This document shows positions 38,341 to 50,530 of a stretch of DNA of 64,000 bases, one piece after another; within the stretch, counting starts at the first letter, position 1, and every line of letters starts with the position of its first letter. This DNA is from Linanthus parryae (taxonomy: Eukaryota > Streptophyta > Magnoliopsida > Ericales > Polemoniaceae). The stretch spans positions 10,847,922 to 10,911,921 of the forward strand of contig JALGPY010000012.1 in the NCBI GenBank assembly GCA_023055425.1, in the 5' to 3' direction. The notes beneath the pieces were generated by a model. The model was not told the origin of the DNA. It saw only the letters and a list, made by a program, of their open reading frames with translations, and searched no databases. A program made the translations under genes and the position numbers.

Positions 38341-39312
38341 GGGGTCGGATTTGATACGGTTTAGATTTGTGCAGTAGTGGTGCAGTTTAGATCAATCCAA
38401 TGGTTTAGGATGTGCCACGTGGCATTGGCGATGAGAAAAAATAGATGGATGAAACACCCATGCGTACTGATGTATCAATGTAATCTCTCATCTCTACCTT
38501 TACCTCTCATCTTCATCTCTCTCTGTGTACTATGTGTTTTTAGTCATCTATTTTCAATCTCTCTTCTCCCTTAATTTTCATAGATTAGGGGGTTGGAGAA
38601 CAATCGAGGTGGACGAAACAATGCTCTCCAGGATAAATCATAAACTTCCTTTAATCTCAATCCATATGGAATTGTAGCATCGTCGGTGCCATGGCCAAGC
38701 ACCAGCAACACATAGATGCTGCAAGTATCAGTAGAGAAGATGACTAAGTTGAGGAGAGATCATACAATATACTATACGCACTCAATTAATTTGGATTTTA
38801 GAGGAACATAACTAATTGGGTTTCCATGGAGTCCGGAGAAGAAAATTATATTCTCAAATCTCAATTGTCACTAACTAATAATTTTAGCCTCGCTGAGAGA
38901 TAGAATGATCAATCAAATGAAAGAACCAAGATAAACATGTCATGGAAACATATTGATGGAACTAAAACTAACAGATTGTCATCGGTAGTGGGTTTGACAA
39001 GCATCCCCAGAGAAGAACCCTCTGCTATAACCTTTTCACTATAGATGAGTGCTGGCGGTGAGTGTATCACAAGACATGGGAAGCAGAGGGTTGAGGAGAA
39101 AACAAAACAAAGATAGAGAATAGGGAGAGAGAGAGAGAGATTAAATTAAACATTAAATGGAGATGAGAGTACACTTCAGTGCGCGCGTGAGTGGTTCATT
39201 TACCTATTTTTTTACTCTCATCGCACGTACCACGTTGCACATCCTAAACAATTGGATCCGAACTGCACCACTACTGCACAGGTCCAAACCGTATCAAATC
39301 CAGACCCATTGT
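38341..39312. mobile_element. TIR DNA transposon with ~105-bp inverted ends
   Basis: The left end (GGATTTGATACGGTTT, GTGCAGTAGTGGTGCAGTT, TTTAGGATGTGC, CGATGAGA) and the complement of the right end have the same blocks in the same order for roughly 105 bp, with about 15% differences. TTAAAC directly precedes the left end and follows the right end, a possible target duplication. The interior (~750 bp) has no transposase. Long TIRs of this kind suggest a MULE-type non-autonomous element, but the class is uncertain. Confidence 0.8.
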
Positions 39313-39603
39313 TAAACAGTGTTTGGGAGAAACTAAATGAATAATATTTATTATTTTGAATTATTTGAAGTACCCATAAAATGGATGGTGATTCTTACAC
39401 CACTCCAAAAAACTTCTTTCACTGTATTTATGTTGTCAAGACCATTTTGTCATTCCCAATGAGATAATTATACTCGTGTTCAACTTATTCATTAATTATA
39501 TTAAATATTTGAGATACCACCGTTCTCTCACGTAATTTTTCCTTCTTTTTGAGTTAACTCATTTCTTATTTTGTTCTATTTAATTGATTAAATTGTATTT
39601 CCT

Positions 39604-40211
39604 AGGGGTGTAAGCGGTTCGGTTTGGTGCGGTTTTTGCTAAAACCATAAACCGAGCCGAATACATCGGTTTACTAATTTTGTAACCAAACCAACCCATT
39701 TGAGAGGATGAACCGAACCAAACCAAACCAAAAAATATCGGTTTGGTTCGGTTTGGTGCGTTCGGTTTGTGTAAACATTATCGAATGAATATTACAATAC
39801 TATTTTGTCAACGAACTTCAAGTTTTAAGTGAAAAATAAATTAAATTAACTTAAAAATTATGCACAACTATCTTTTAGAGAGAAAATATGATAACGTGGG
39901 AGAAATGAAGAAGATTAAGATTAATATAATCATTTTAATTGAATCTATCTACTAGTGTTTCTCTTTTCTAGATTGCTTAATATACTTTACACAATGTACA
40001 TTGTAGTAAAAGTATGTTAAGCACATATATGTTCGGTTCGGTTTGGTGCGGTGTGATATTTCTACAGACTAAAAACCAAACCGAATAGACCGGTTTGTGA
40101 AAAATTGAACCGTTCATAAACTGAACATCCAAAAAACATTCAAAACCAAGCATTTCGGGTTGGTTCGGTCGGTTTGACTGTTTTATTCGGTTTTTCTTAC
40201 AGCCATAGTAA
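39604..40211. mobile_element. hAT-like MITE (AGGGGTGTAAGCGGTTCGG)
   Basis: It starts AGGGGTGTAAGCGGTTCGGTT and ends CGGTTTTTCTTACAGCC plus a few bases, with many CGGTTTGGT / ACCAAACCG motifs at both subtermini. An exact 8-bp direct repeat, TATTTCCT, lies at 39596-39603 and 40212-40219, the length made by hAT transposases. The right terminus has about five extra bases compared with the left. No coding capacity. Confidence 0.7.
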
Positions 40212-40219
40212 TATTTCCT

Positions 40220-41207
40220 ATCTTTTGTCTTCTCCATCCACTCCACATCTGCCTTTCTTCTCGGCCTTCTTTCAATATTTTTTCTCTTTTTTCTTACAAT
40301 TATTTTTTTATAATTCTTTTTGTTCAAACTAGATAAGTATAAATTAAAGATCCGAATATACAGAACTAATCATAAATTTTGTTCAAGCAAGTTATCCATG
40401 AACACCCATTGTTTTTTAGATCGACCAAGTACGAATCATTGATCTATAGCATATGAATTCTTCGACTCCAAAATATAATTCACATATTTTCTATAAGTTT
40501 GTCAACAAAATCTCCACATGCAATAATACATATACCATTACATTGGTGGGTAGTAGTGGAGTGGTGTCTACAAGCAAACCAATTTTAAGAGGATATTTCC
40601 ACAAACTAAGGATTTAATCGGTTTATGATTTGGGGTCGCCCAGGATCCATCAAGAACTATTCAGAACTTCATAAAGAAAATGTTCAGGTTTATGAGGTGT
40701 TGAGCAACAAATTAATGGAATCGGAGAGAACAACACAATACAGGTTTGGCTTAGTCGTAGGAGAATGCTGACGCAGAGAAATGAGAGAGGTTAGAGAATG
40801 TATGGCAGTGTGGTCTCATCCTCATCATTGTATAAGAAAAAATATTTCCTCCAAAAAAATTATGAAATGAGAAAGAATTACAAACAATTAATACTATATA
40901 AGTGAATAAGTTGACTACAAGATCAAGTATGTCATTATGGAGGATAGAATATGTCACTATTGAAAGGGGGGAGTATGCAGATGAATATGCAGCCCAGATA
41001 CTCTAGAGGGTGGGGGGGTTGAATAGAGTATGCCAACTTTTTGCAAAACTAGAGGAGGAAAAGAGTTTTAGTTTTAGTGCAAAGGAGCTCAAGGCCTTGA
41101 ACACAAATTCAAGCCTTTGAAATGAAATACAACTTGCAGTAAAACAGACAAGCCTTTTTCAAGGTCTTGAAAAGAGTTTCAAACCCTTGAAAAACACAGT
41201 CTATTTT
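40220..41207 (+). other. Intergenic DNA with possible copia tail
   Basis: Mostly unassigned. At about 40,962 a purine tract (GAAAGGGGGGAG) is followed by GAGGGTGGGGGGGTTGAATAGAG, a layout often found at the polypurine tract and LTR start of plant copia elements. A related AAGGCCTTGAA motif occurs at about 49,810, on the far side of the inserted gypsy element, so the latter may have landed in it. Weak evidence. Confidence 0.3.
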
Positions 41208-41596
41208 GGTTAGTAATAGCGAGATTGCCCGTCTCTTACTAAAAAGGAAAAAAATATATTTGTGTTGTTTCAATTTTAGCATTGTTCTATAATCGAGTTG
41301 CATTTTGTGTGTGTGTTTTGTGTGTGTCACATGGCTAGTAAAGTTTTATGCAATTCGGTGGATTTAAAACGTAGTGTAAGGATTGATTTTTCTCGAGACG
41401 CGCAAAAAGGTAGTGTGGGGGAGTTGATAACTCTGTATTAGAGTTATATTTCTTGCACAATTTGCTATCGTTTTGTGTGATTTCCGGGTAGAATATGTTA
41501 GTTTTACACTATGAACTTGAGGAAATTGAGTAAGTTTAGATTTGAGCTTTAAATTGTGTGATTTCCGGGTAGAATATGTTAGTTTCCGGGTAGAAT
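41208..41596 (+). mobile_element. Duplicated 3'-internal plus LTR-start fragment of the gypsy family
   Basis: About 385 bp nearly identical to 47449-47818: TTGGTTAGTAATAGCGAGA, TCGAGTTGCATTTT, AAAAGGTAGTGTGGGGGA, then the LTR start TGATAACTCTGTATTAGAG at 41425. Here the LTR stops after about 170 bp, where GATTTCCGGGTAGAATATG repeats, and an unrelated reading frame begins. So this is a rearranged piece, not an intact 5' LTR. Confidence 0.85.
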
Positions 41597-42382
41597 ATGA
41601 ATGACATCGAAGTGTGCGCCAAATTTTTGTCCATAGCTTCACAATTACCACAAGAGGATTCTGCCACATGTAGGGAATACGTGAGGGAGATGTTGGAGAG
41701 GATAAAGAAACGAATAGAAAAACTGCCAACAGGAGGGGAATCTAGTATTCCAGAGCCACAAGAGGATCCCTTGCCACATGACAGTGAGCCTCACATTGAA
41801 CCTTCATCATCCCCACCACAAGTGGAAGAAGAGATACCTGAGCCGAACAAAGACTGCAGTGTCCAGGAACCATTGGTGGACACCGCCACTTATGAGGACT
41901 CAGACTCTGATTCAGACTGGGGTGAACCTGTGTGCCCAAGATGGGAGGACCTTCCGTATTGCCAGCCAAAACTGCAATAGCACTCACTTCCTTGGCATGA
42001 ATGGGAATACACCAATATTGGAAGTCTGTGGGCTGCCGACGATGAAGTTGATGATTCACTTGTTCCCATACCTATTGAGGTAAAAGCCCCTACTCATACT
42101 TTCAAAGAATTCTCCGTATCTCATATTAATCAAGTCTGTGATGAGTTGGAAAGACTTGTGTATGGAGATTCTTATGGGGAAGAGCATCATGAGAAATTTT
42201 CAATTCCTTGTCATATTGGCGACTTTATTGATGATCCATATGCCATAGTCAAGGAGTTGGAAGTCAGCAAGTGTGGGGGCGTGGATGAATTGCATGGGTC
42301 ATTTGAAGAGCATCTAGCACATATGAGGTATTACTGGGATGATTTTATGGCCAGAGGTTCATTTAAGCGCAGTGGTACTTGA
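41597..42382 (+). pseudogene. Unrecognised acidic ORF of the plus-strand gypsy-family element (one stop)
   Basis: A single frame of 262 codons, interrupted only by TAG at 41978-41980 (127 codons before, about 133 after, no shift). Part 1 has a helical start (EYVREMLERIKKRIEKL), then a proline- and acid-rich stretch including EDSDSDSDWGE. Part 2 (KEFSVSHINQVCDELERLVY, CHIGDFIDDPYAIVKELEVS) looks globular and ends FKRSGT. No gag zinc knuckle, protease, polymerase, integrase or membrane segment. It sits directly upstream of the conserved 3' untranslated region, the slot where the minus-strand sister has protease. The 5' part is cut off by the rearrangement at 41,596. Confidence 0.6.
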
Positions 42383-42899
42383 TGGAAGTTTCTCAAGAAG
42401 ATCAATTGCAAAATGAAAAGCGTCAGCTTCTACAACTCTCTACCATCTGCACAGCACATGGGTGCACGCGAAGCCATTTAAAAGAGATGGTGGAAGAAGA
42501 AGAAGTGGAGGGATAAAGCATCCTCCACCATCCTTTTCGGTTGAGGTAACCGGTTCGGGCCGTCGACCTTAAATTACAAGCGCTGCTTGGGAGGCAACCC
42601 AATGTAGAGTAGGATGCTATTTATTTCTGTTTTTGCTTTTAGTTCTCCATACATGATTTTGAGGGGTGAGATAGAGTAGTGTTAATTCTTCCAATCAGTG
42701 TGCAGGGACACAGGTACAGAAGACGCTCCAGGTTCCCCTTCTTGATGCGTGCGATAGAGAATGTTGAGTCGGCGCATTGGAATCCGGACGCGAGGTGAGA
42801 CTTTTCCGGAAACTGTCAACGGTCCACAAGACCCCTTCTTGTTGCAGTTTGGCGGACACTGTGCCCATGTAGGTCCGGGCACCCCAGGTACCTCTAACT
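42383..42899 (+). mobile_element. Gypsy-family 3' untranslated internal region, part 1
   Basis: Contains GTCGACCTTAAATTACAAG and TTGGGAGGCAACCC (about 42,562-42,601), a hallmark of Athila-type 3' untranslated regions. The next ~180 bp (GTAGAGTAGGATGC, CAATCAGTGTGCA, GGACACAGGTACAGAAGACG) matches the complement of 58530-58690 in the minus-strand sister element. Broken at 42,904 by the solo LTR. Confidence 0.85.
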
Positions 42900-42904
42900 C
42901 TCTT

Positions 42905-45900
42905 TGTAATACCCCGTATTTAAGTTAGGGGTTATTTGGTCATTTTAAGAAAATATTTGAAAATTTCAAGAAACTTAATTTCAAACTTATTAACGACATT
43001 TCTTAGTTTTAACGTATAAGTGAGTCATTTGATATCTATGATGATATATACTTTTATTTTGGGGTTATTTTATAGTTTTTAAAACTTGAAAAATGTTATA
43101 TGAAACTTATTTTTATACTTGGGAGGTACTTGAAGTTTTCTAAAAGTGAATTATACAAAGTGTTTCATTAGAAATTATTTGGAGATTTTACAATTTAAGA
43201 AAGTTATCTTTCTAGTTTTACCTATTAATTGGAAATTATATTTTCACCCCTAAACTTTTAGATTTCACATTCTACTCCAACTAGCAAATCATCTCTTGTT
43301 TATTTTCATCCAACTCCCCCACCCACTATATTTGGTCAACTCTACTAAAATATGGAGATTTTCTTTTTACAAGCATCTTTCAATTTTCTCTACTAATACA
43401 TCAAGCACATCACCCTCATCTCCATCAACTCCATCAACTCTAACTACTACCTACCCACATGTATGTACATTATCATGTGGATTCTTCACCACCAACCTCC
43501 ACCATCATCTTCATTGCTTCCATTCTCTTTCATTTTCACATTTCTCTTCAAGACCACTCAAATACTCTCCCATCTCTCTCCCAAAAACTCCATTCCCGGT
43601 TTTGGAGGAACACCTTCACAAAACACCATCAAATCTTCATTTTCAAGCCTCCAAAACATGAAAAACTTTAGCCCAAGCATAGTATGATCATGGAGGGGAG
43701 TTATTTCATCATTCTTCTCAAGGATTGAAGGTCAATTTCACTCTTTTCCTTCACCATTTCTTGAATCTTTGGGTAAACTTTCTTCTAGTCTTTAATTCAT
43801 TCATGCATGTCCATCTTTTGCTTTGATTGATGAAATTTCATCTTAGTTTTCTTCATCTCCATGCTTGATTCTTCATTTACATGGTTATATCATGTGATTG
43901 ACTCCAAAATTTTGACTATTTCATGAAACTCACACTAAAACCCATATGAACTTTGTAAAAATCTTGGTAGTTGCACTTGCATGTCAAGAAAATTTTGATC
44001 ATTTGTGTCAAGAGCATGTAAAAGTCTTAATTAATGCCTAAAATGATGTAATTTGGGTGAAAATCAAGTCTCTATAAGTTGCATGTGTCATATAATTGAT
44101 TTGATCATGTTTTAAGTGCTCTGGGTGAAAATTGCACATTTTTACAATCTGACCAGTTTGTGAAAAATGTATATTATCTCTAAATTTTGTCTCTGTGGAA
44201 TTTTTAAATCTTACATATTATGAAACTAGACTCAAATAGGGTCATTTAGAAAAAAATATCAACTTCATATCCTTTTTGGTTTGGGAGATAAGTTCATTCT
44301 AAGTTGTATGTTTTCTGAAAATCCATTTCTGGACCACTCTTGTCATTTTTGTTAAAAACTCCATTTCCAGAAACCTATGGCATCTCATCTTTTTTGTGAT
44401 TAAATTAGACACATAGGGTATTCATTCTGGAGAAGATGGGCATCTTTCCTATTCTCCAAGTAGTAGTAATTGTTCTTCAAAGTTGAAACTTTCTTCCAAA
44501 CTTGTCTCTGCATACCAATGTTTGTTATTTTTGTAACTTGAATTTTATAATAGCTATGCATGATTTTCTTGATGTTTCTGAAAGTAGACACATATAGGTT
44601 CATCATACATTAATTTCAAAATTTTAGGAGATGATTTGATATGGTAAATATGGCTCCAACGTCAGAGCTACAATTCTGTCCAGAATTGTAGTTTCACATT
44701 TTTTTAGAAAACTTGAATTTTTGAACTTCTAGGTGTTTTGTTGGAATTATTTTGATAATTAAACATCTTTATATGTCCATTAGTGACATATAGGACTATG
44801 TGACATGTAGGTTTGCATTTTTATAATGCATGTGTAAATTGGTTATAACGAGTACGTCATACGTGTGATTGTAGACATCGACCCCGTAAGAGAGAGCGGT
44901 TGTCGTCGGAGTGCTAGGCTTAGTTTCTTGATTTTGATTGTGCTCCATCTCAGTGGTAAGTACATATGTACGACCTTTTCATATCAAAATGTGCGTATGT
45001 GTTTGATGTTTCAAATGAATGCTTGTTATATGAAAAATTATGAGAATGCATGTTTTCCACTCGAATGTTGTTAAATTATTTTATTCATCTCCTTTGAGAA
45101 CTCTCGGAAATTACTTGTGAAATTTTGATATTCTGATTCTAGTTATGTGAAAGAGAAGAAATAAAATACCTCTAATAGACTTAGGACGATGTACAGAGTA
45201 CTGTTATTAATGGGAGGCGTCAAGCGATCCTCCATTTTCTTATGGCTAAGACCATTGAAGCAATGCTTCTTATTATTGGATAGAACGTTAATGTTCACAA
45301 ATCCGCCCCCGATGAGACAAAATGTATCAAGATATTGAGGCCAAGGGTTTTATAGAGCTATAGAGTGCTACTTATACTTGTAAGGGTCACTACGGTATAG
45401 GGGTGTCGACACTTAAGGCCTTTTAGCTAATTTTATGAGCGGGGTTGACGAATGGGCTCCCTTAACGCTCGGGTGAATTAGGGTTTGATAGACCCTAGAA
45501 GGAACCCTTAGTGATTATTTCGTGATCCCTCTGTCTACATCGATCCTGCTGGTGGCTCTGGACATGCCTCAGCTAAACTTAACGGTTAACTGAACTTAAA
45601 AGAAAGTTTGATTACTCTATTGATGTTGTTTGTGGCTCCGGATATGCCCTAATATATGAAATGATTTGAAAAGCATATGCTATTCGTGAATAAATATCGT
45701 TATGAGTTCAAAATAAATTGTTTATTCTGGAAATTCTACTGATTTAAGAATTCCTTTAATACCCCAGGTTTATCGAAGTTTTAAAGTCGAAAAGTTCTCG
45801 CTACGTGATTACTTATAATTGTTTATGAATTCCCAACTCTCTTACTTATTAATGTTTCAAATCTCTTGGATTTTTTTTAAAACTATTCTTGCGTGCTACT

Positions 45901-46219
45901 CATTGGTTTACATGTCGTAGTGTGTATTTACTCAGTTTTTACTGATCATTTTCTTCAAAACTGCGCCGGCTTTTGCCATTTTAAAACCGCAGGTCATCAA
46001 TCAAGGTGGGGGATGGGAACGCGTATCGAGACGAAGGCGTTTAGGTTAAGTTAGATCACTTAGTAGATCACATAGATTATTTCAAACACATTATATTTGT
46101 AATCTTATCTTCTCAAGATTGTTGTATTTATTAAATAAAATGTAATATTCGTAACTATATTTCTACTTTTGGTTATCGATTGTCTCTTTAACCCTGAACC
46201 GAGATCCCGGGTCGTTTCA
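42905..46219 (+). mobile_element. Solo LTR (3,315 bp) of a second gypsy-type family, with 5-bp TSD
   Basis: Begins TGTAATACCCCGTATT and ends CCCGGGTCGTTTCA, flanked by exact CTCTT duplications (42900-42904 and 46220-46224). A TATA-like CACTATATTTGG lies near 43,327 with CT-rich leader sequence after it, and TTATTAAATAAAATG near 46,130 may be the polyadenylation signal. There are no coding domains, primer site or polypurine tract, so this is one LTR left after recombination between the two LTRs. It interrupts the 3' region of the 41.6-49.4 kb element and is therefore younger. Confidence 0.85.
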
Positions 46220-46224
46220 CTCTT

Positions 46225-47688
46225 TGTTCTACGTTTTGAGCGATAATTGTGTGGATCCACCGCCAACACATTTGAGCGAGGACACCTCCTAGTATATCTC
46301 TAAATTCGTTGAGGACAACGAAACGCTTAAGTGTGGGGGGGGTTGTGTATATTTTGCTAGCCATATCAGTTATGCATCGCCAGTTACATGCAGTGGTGTC
46401 GTATTGTGTAGTACGTGTGGTTAATGTAGATTGTTTGATATAGTGTCGTATTGTGTTAGGATTGTTATTATGCATTTCTTTGCACTTTTACTTTATTGAG
46501 TCCCCTACCCAAAACTTGTGGTTAATAGAGTTGGCCAAAAGCATATAGAGTCTAAGAGAAAAATAGAAAAGAAAAAAAAAATAGAAAAGCGAAAATCCAT
46601 AAAAATTAAAAATTTTGAGTTGGGCAATTGATGAAGCTTGAAACTAGAGAGAGTTCAGTGAAAGAGTCTCAATGAATAGGAAGCACCGTAGTGGGGAAAA
46701 CCTTAACTTTTAGTATCTTGCGCACCAGTTTCACGAAAGGAAGTCCCGGGTATTCAGGGAAAAGTGGAAAGAAGACGAGGGCATACCTTTAGTTCCTTTA
46801 TTGTGCTAGGAGGATTTAGTCCTAAGGAGTTGAATAGTTTGTTTCGAGTGGAAACTTGTGGCCTCTTGTAAATCTGGGGTGGACCTTCGTGTAGAGTCGG
46901 TTCCATGTGGTATGCTGCTCTAGCCTAAGTGGAGTTAGGGAGTGTACACCACCATCCCTTAATGCGGTTTCAAGAGCTAACCGAAAAAGCCCACACTTAG
47001 TTACTCTAAATGCACGGCTGAAAGAAATTGAAAGAGAATAAAAAGAAAAAAAACAAATTAAAATCTTCCCTCAGACTAGATACGGTGAAAAGCCTAATGT
47101 GCCCCCGTTAGCGCGGGGAATTTGGATTCAAACCAATTAGAGTGTCTAAGGAAAATTAAATTCAAGTCGTATTACACGGAGTTGTGTCTCCCGTCACTGG
47201 GACAACTTGCATTCAATGCAATAACGGCTAAGAGGGTCTGAAAACCTCATATGACGTGGCGACGAAAGACTACTATAGGACTAAGGGTGCCTAGACCCTC
47301 TGAGTTAAAGGACGTTCCCGGATCTTGGATTGAGTTTGGTGGATGTTTGGGGACCCCTTAGTGAGCTTGTGCGTAGGATAATTTTATTTTCAAGTCCTTA
47401 CTGCGGTTGTGTGAATTGCAAAGAGACTTGTGAGAACTTGATGATTTTGGTTAGTAATAGCGAGATTGCCCGTCTCTTACTAAAAAGGAAAAAAAAAATA
47501 TTTGTGTTGTTTCAATTTTAGCATTGTTCTATAATCGAGTTGCATTTTATAGTCATGTAGATTGCATTCTGTGTGTGTGTTTTGTTTGTGTCACATGGCT
47601 AGTAAAGTTTTATGCAATTCGGTGGATTTAAAACGTAGTTTAAGGATTGGTTTTGCTCGGGACAAGCAAAAAGGTAGTGTGGGGGATT
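46225..47688 (+). mobile_element. Gypsy-family 3' untranslated internal region, part 2, to polypurine tract
   Basis: Resumes after the CTCTT duplication. CGAATTT/AAATTCG-flanked ACGAAACGCTTAAGTGTGG (about 46,318) matches the complement of 58140-58170 in the sister element. It ends with AAAAGGTAGTGTGGGGGAT, the polypurine tract just before the LTR start at 47689. No open frame of note. Confidence 0.8.
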
Positions 47689-48042
47689 TGATAACTCTGT
47701 ATTAGAGTTATATTTCTTGCACAATTTGCTATCGTTTTGTGTGATTTCCGGGTAGAATATGTTAGTTTTACACTATGGACTTGAGGAAATTGAGTAAGTT
47801 TAGATTTGAGCTTTAAATTGCTAATTCGGGCGTTTCCCGTGCTAATTTATGCTATTTTGTCACGTTTGATCGCACGGGTGTTTTTCATGTTGTTTTGACA
47901 GGAAACGGAACGTGCGCGATTAAGAGGAAAGGAGAACGAACTTCGGAACACGACTAAAGCTCAAGAAAGTGAAAGAATAAAACAGAGCAGGCAAAGAGGA
48001 ATCAAGAGAAAAAGAGAAAAAGAAGCGAAGGAAAATTGCCAG

Positions 48043-48080
48043 CAGGTCGCATGATCAGGAATTTCAGATCGTGCGACCTG
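48043..48080. repeat. LTR hairpin motif 1
   Basis: Arms CAGGTCGCATGATC and GATCGTGCGACCTG (one mismatch) around AGGAATTTCA. Confidence 0.85.
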
Positions 48081-48196
48081 GTCTGATACTTAGAATTTTT
48101 TGTGCGACACAATTGAGCAACTCACTGTTTCCACGACTTGAGTGGCTGATCGTGTGATCTGATTGAAGGAAAACAAGTCCTGGATGCAACTCACTC

Positions 48197-48234
48197 CAGA
48201 TCGCATGATCAGGAATTTCAGATCATGTGATCTG
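48197..48234. repeat. LTR hairpin motif 2
   Basis: Arms CAGATCGCATGATC and GATCATGTGATCTG (one mismatch) around the same AGGAATTTCA spacer, 154 bp after motif 1. Confidence 0.85.
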
Positions 48235-49380
48235 CTTAAGAATAAAAAAAAACACACGGACTCTCCTAAACCTAATTGGAGATAATTAATACAAAAACAA
48301 CTACAATTAAAGAGAGAAGATTGATTGGGGAAAAAAAAGCAACGAACGTGAGAAAGGGAGAGACGACGCACAAGAGGAGGACTCCTCCTCCATTGAAGAT
48401 CTAGGTCTGGCTTTCTTCTTCTCCTCTCTCTATCTTGTTATGGAGAAACTTGTTAATCTTGTTTGGTTGATTACTATTAGCTAAACTCCATTGCTAGGCT
48501 TCTCTAGAGAGCCTAGGGTTAATGTAGACGAATGATTTTCCGGGTTTAGACTTTGTCTCATGCGTTTAAACTTTGATCTATTGAATGAATATTTAGTTTC
48601 TTGAACTTGTTAGTGAGTCTCGCCTATTGACACGGCGTGATAATGATTTAATCTTCATGAAAACCAGGGTTTGTTCATAATTCATCGTTTTGCTTAATGT
48701 TAATGTTTATTTTAGTTACATGTCTTGTTCTATACTTAATCCTTAGTGTGCAAGGAGTGATCAACCAGACGCGCTAGCTAATTAGATGAGTGCACGACAG
48801 TGACTTAGCCTAATTGTGATGAGAACTTGAACACAATCCCGAATCACCGAGACCGAAAAGGAGACGTGTTAGGATTGGCCTTAGTGTGGGTAGATTTGGT
48901 AGGATTATTTAGCTGTTCTGTGAAACGGTGGGCCGACATGACCCGTTATCGTACCAGTAGATGACCTGCTAGAACGGATCGGTAGACAACATGAGACCGA
49001 GAGGAGATTGTAGTTAACCGAGACGTAAAATGACATGAGACCGACAGGATATTGTCATAGCGTATTACCCGGCTGAACTAAAATAGGATTGACGTGTTAC
49101 ATAGCTGAACCAGAATTCGTCTACAGCCCTAGGTGACTTAGAGATCGCCTAGTTTCTCCATATCTATCTTTAAAAAATAATAAAATAAAAAAATATTAAA
49201 TTAGTTGTTATTTCAATTTCTTAAATCAATTAACTCTTTCCTCCTGCACTGTACTCTAAATTAAATAACTAATTAAATAATCTCAAGCATGTCCTCGTGG
49301 GATCGATAACTCGGGGTTGAAATATTACCCATATATTACTTAACCGTGCACTTGCGCATACGCGTTAAGAAATCGCGTCA

Positions 49381-50530
49381 ATTGTGAGAGTGATGAACTT
49401 CTTTGATGCTTGTCAATCCAGAATTGTGTCTCTCTTTTTGACCGTTGAGTGTTGTATCTTGTTGCTTAAAAAATGAGCTCTATTTATACTTCAAAAAGCT
49501 CTGCAAATCTCCCCAGATTTTCAGCAACAAATCTCTTATTTTGTAGGCAACAAACTTTGACTCTTTGACATCTTCTCAAACGGTTAGATGATCACAATAT
49601 TCAGAGATATTGTTGTGATCATGCTTTTAAACAATTTGAGAAGCTGTCATGTAGGTTTGATTGATCACAAAATCATCTTCTCCAACTGTTTCCTTTCCTG
49701 CACAAGTCAGATTAGGAAACTATCCCTGTAAACTAGGAAGTAGAATTCCCTGCAAAAGCATAGTAAAACAGATGACTTCTTATGTTCAAAAATGTCGAGT
49801 TAATTTAAGGCCTTGAAATAGTTTTGTTATTTCAAGCCTTGTGCAACCTATGACCTTACAACTATGAAGGGTAGAATATATGAAGGGTAGAATAGTCTTG
49901 ACAACTATATTTGATGTACTGTAGCAAGTCTTGTTTGCTGGTGTATGAAACAATTTCCTAAGAGATTCAATATAATATTAATTGTCTGAACTAATTCATA
50001 AATAAATTATGTGAGGCCATAGATGTGTACTTAGTTTAGGAGATTTTGAGGGAATTAGCATTATGTCCATATGTGATTAGATTTGATAAGCATGAAAATC
50101 AAACGAGCTATCCAAGAAGCTAACTAACCGCATGTTTCAGCTTAAGTGGATATGTTGGACTATACTTCTTTGTATTATGCAAATGTTTGTGTCAAGTCTT
50201 GATGTCTAAAATCTGTATTGACATTCTTGATAGCTTTTAATGTGTGAATATTATTGGAATGTACGCATTCCGTTCTATTTTATCCAGCGGGTTTGACTTC
50301 GATGCGAATTTGACGAGGATATTTGAGTAGTTAAGTGATATAATAATTGTTAAAAATACAATGCAAACATACTTATCTAGTACAAGTTTTAAAAATAGAA
50401 ACTCTACATGAATGCGATATATATATACATATATATGAGTTTTACCATTTTACCATATTTGTGAATTAAATCCTACTTTTTTTTTTGTCGCATTTCCTTA
50501 CCTCTCACAATGAGTAGTCATTACTTAATA
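49381..50530. other. Unassigned AT-rich DNA right of the plus-strand element
   Basis: No open frame or RNA gene. The segment near 49,800-49,860 has AAGGCCTTGAAATAG and TTTCAAGCCTTG, resembling motifs at 41,090-41,190 left of the inserted element, so the two sides may be halves of one older repeat. Confidence 0.35.

Larger units (their letters stand above)
47689..49380 (+). mobile_element. 3' LTR (1,692 bp) of the plus-strand gypsy-family element
   Basis: Begins TGATAACTCTGTATTAGAG after the polypurine tract and ends AAGAAATCGCGTCA. It is homologous over its length to the complement of 54456-56285; shared blocks include GCACAATTTGCTATCGTTTTG, CGGGCGTTTCCCGTG, the hairpin cluster at 48.04-48.23 kb and the terminal GTGCACTTGCG...CGCGTCA. 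The complete 5' LTR of this copy is missing. Confidence 0.9.

Noticed and set aside
43296..43661. 121-codon plus-strand open frame with overlapping frames
   Set aside because: Lies in the CT-rich leader of the solo LTR; composition is Ser/Thr/Pro/His only, with no homology recognised.
46188..46475. 95-codon minus-strand frame across the solo-LTR junction
   Set aside because: Spans a transposon insertion boundary, so it cannot be an old gene; no domain.
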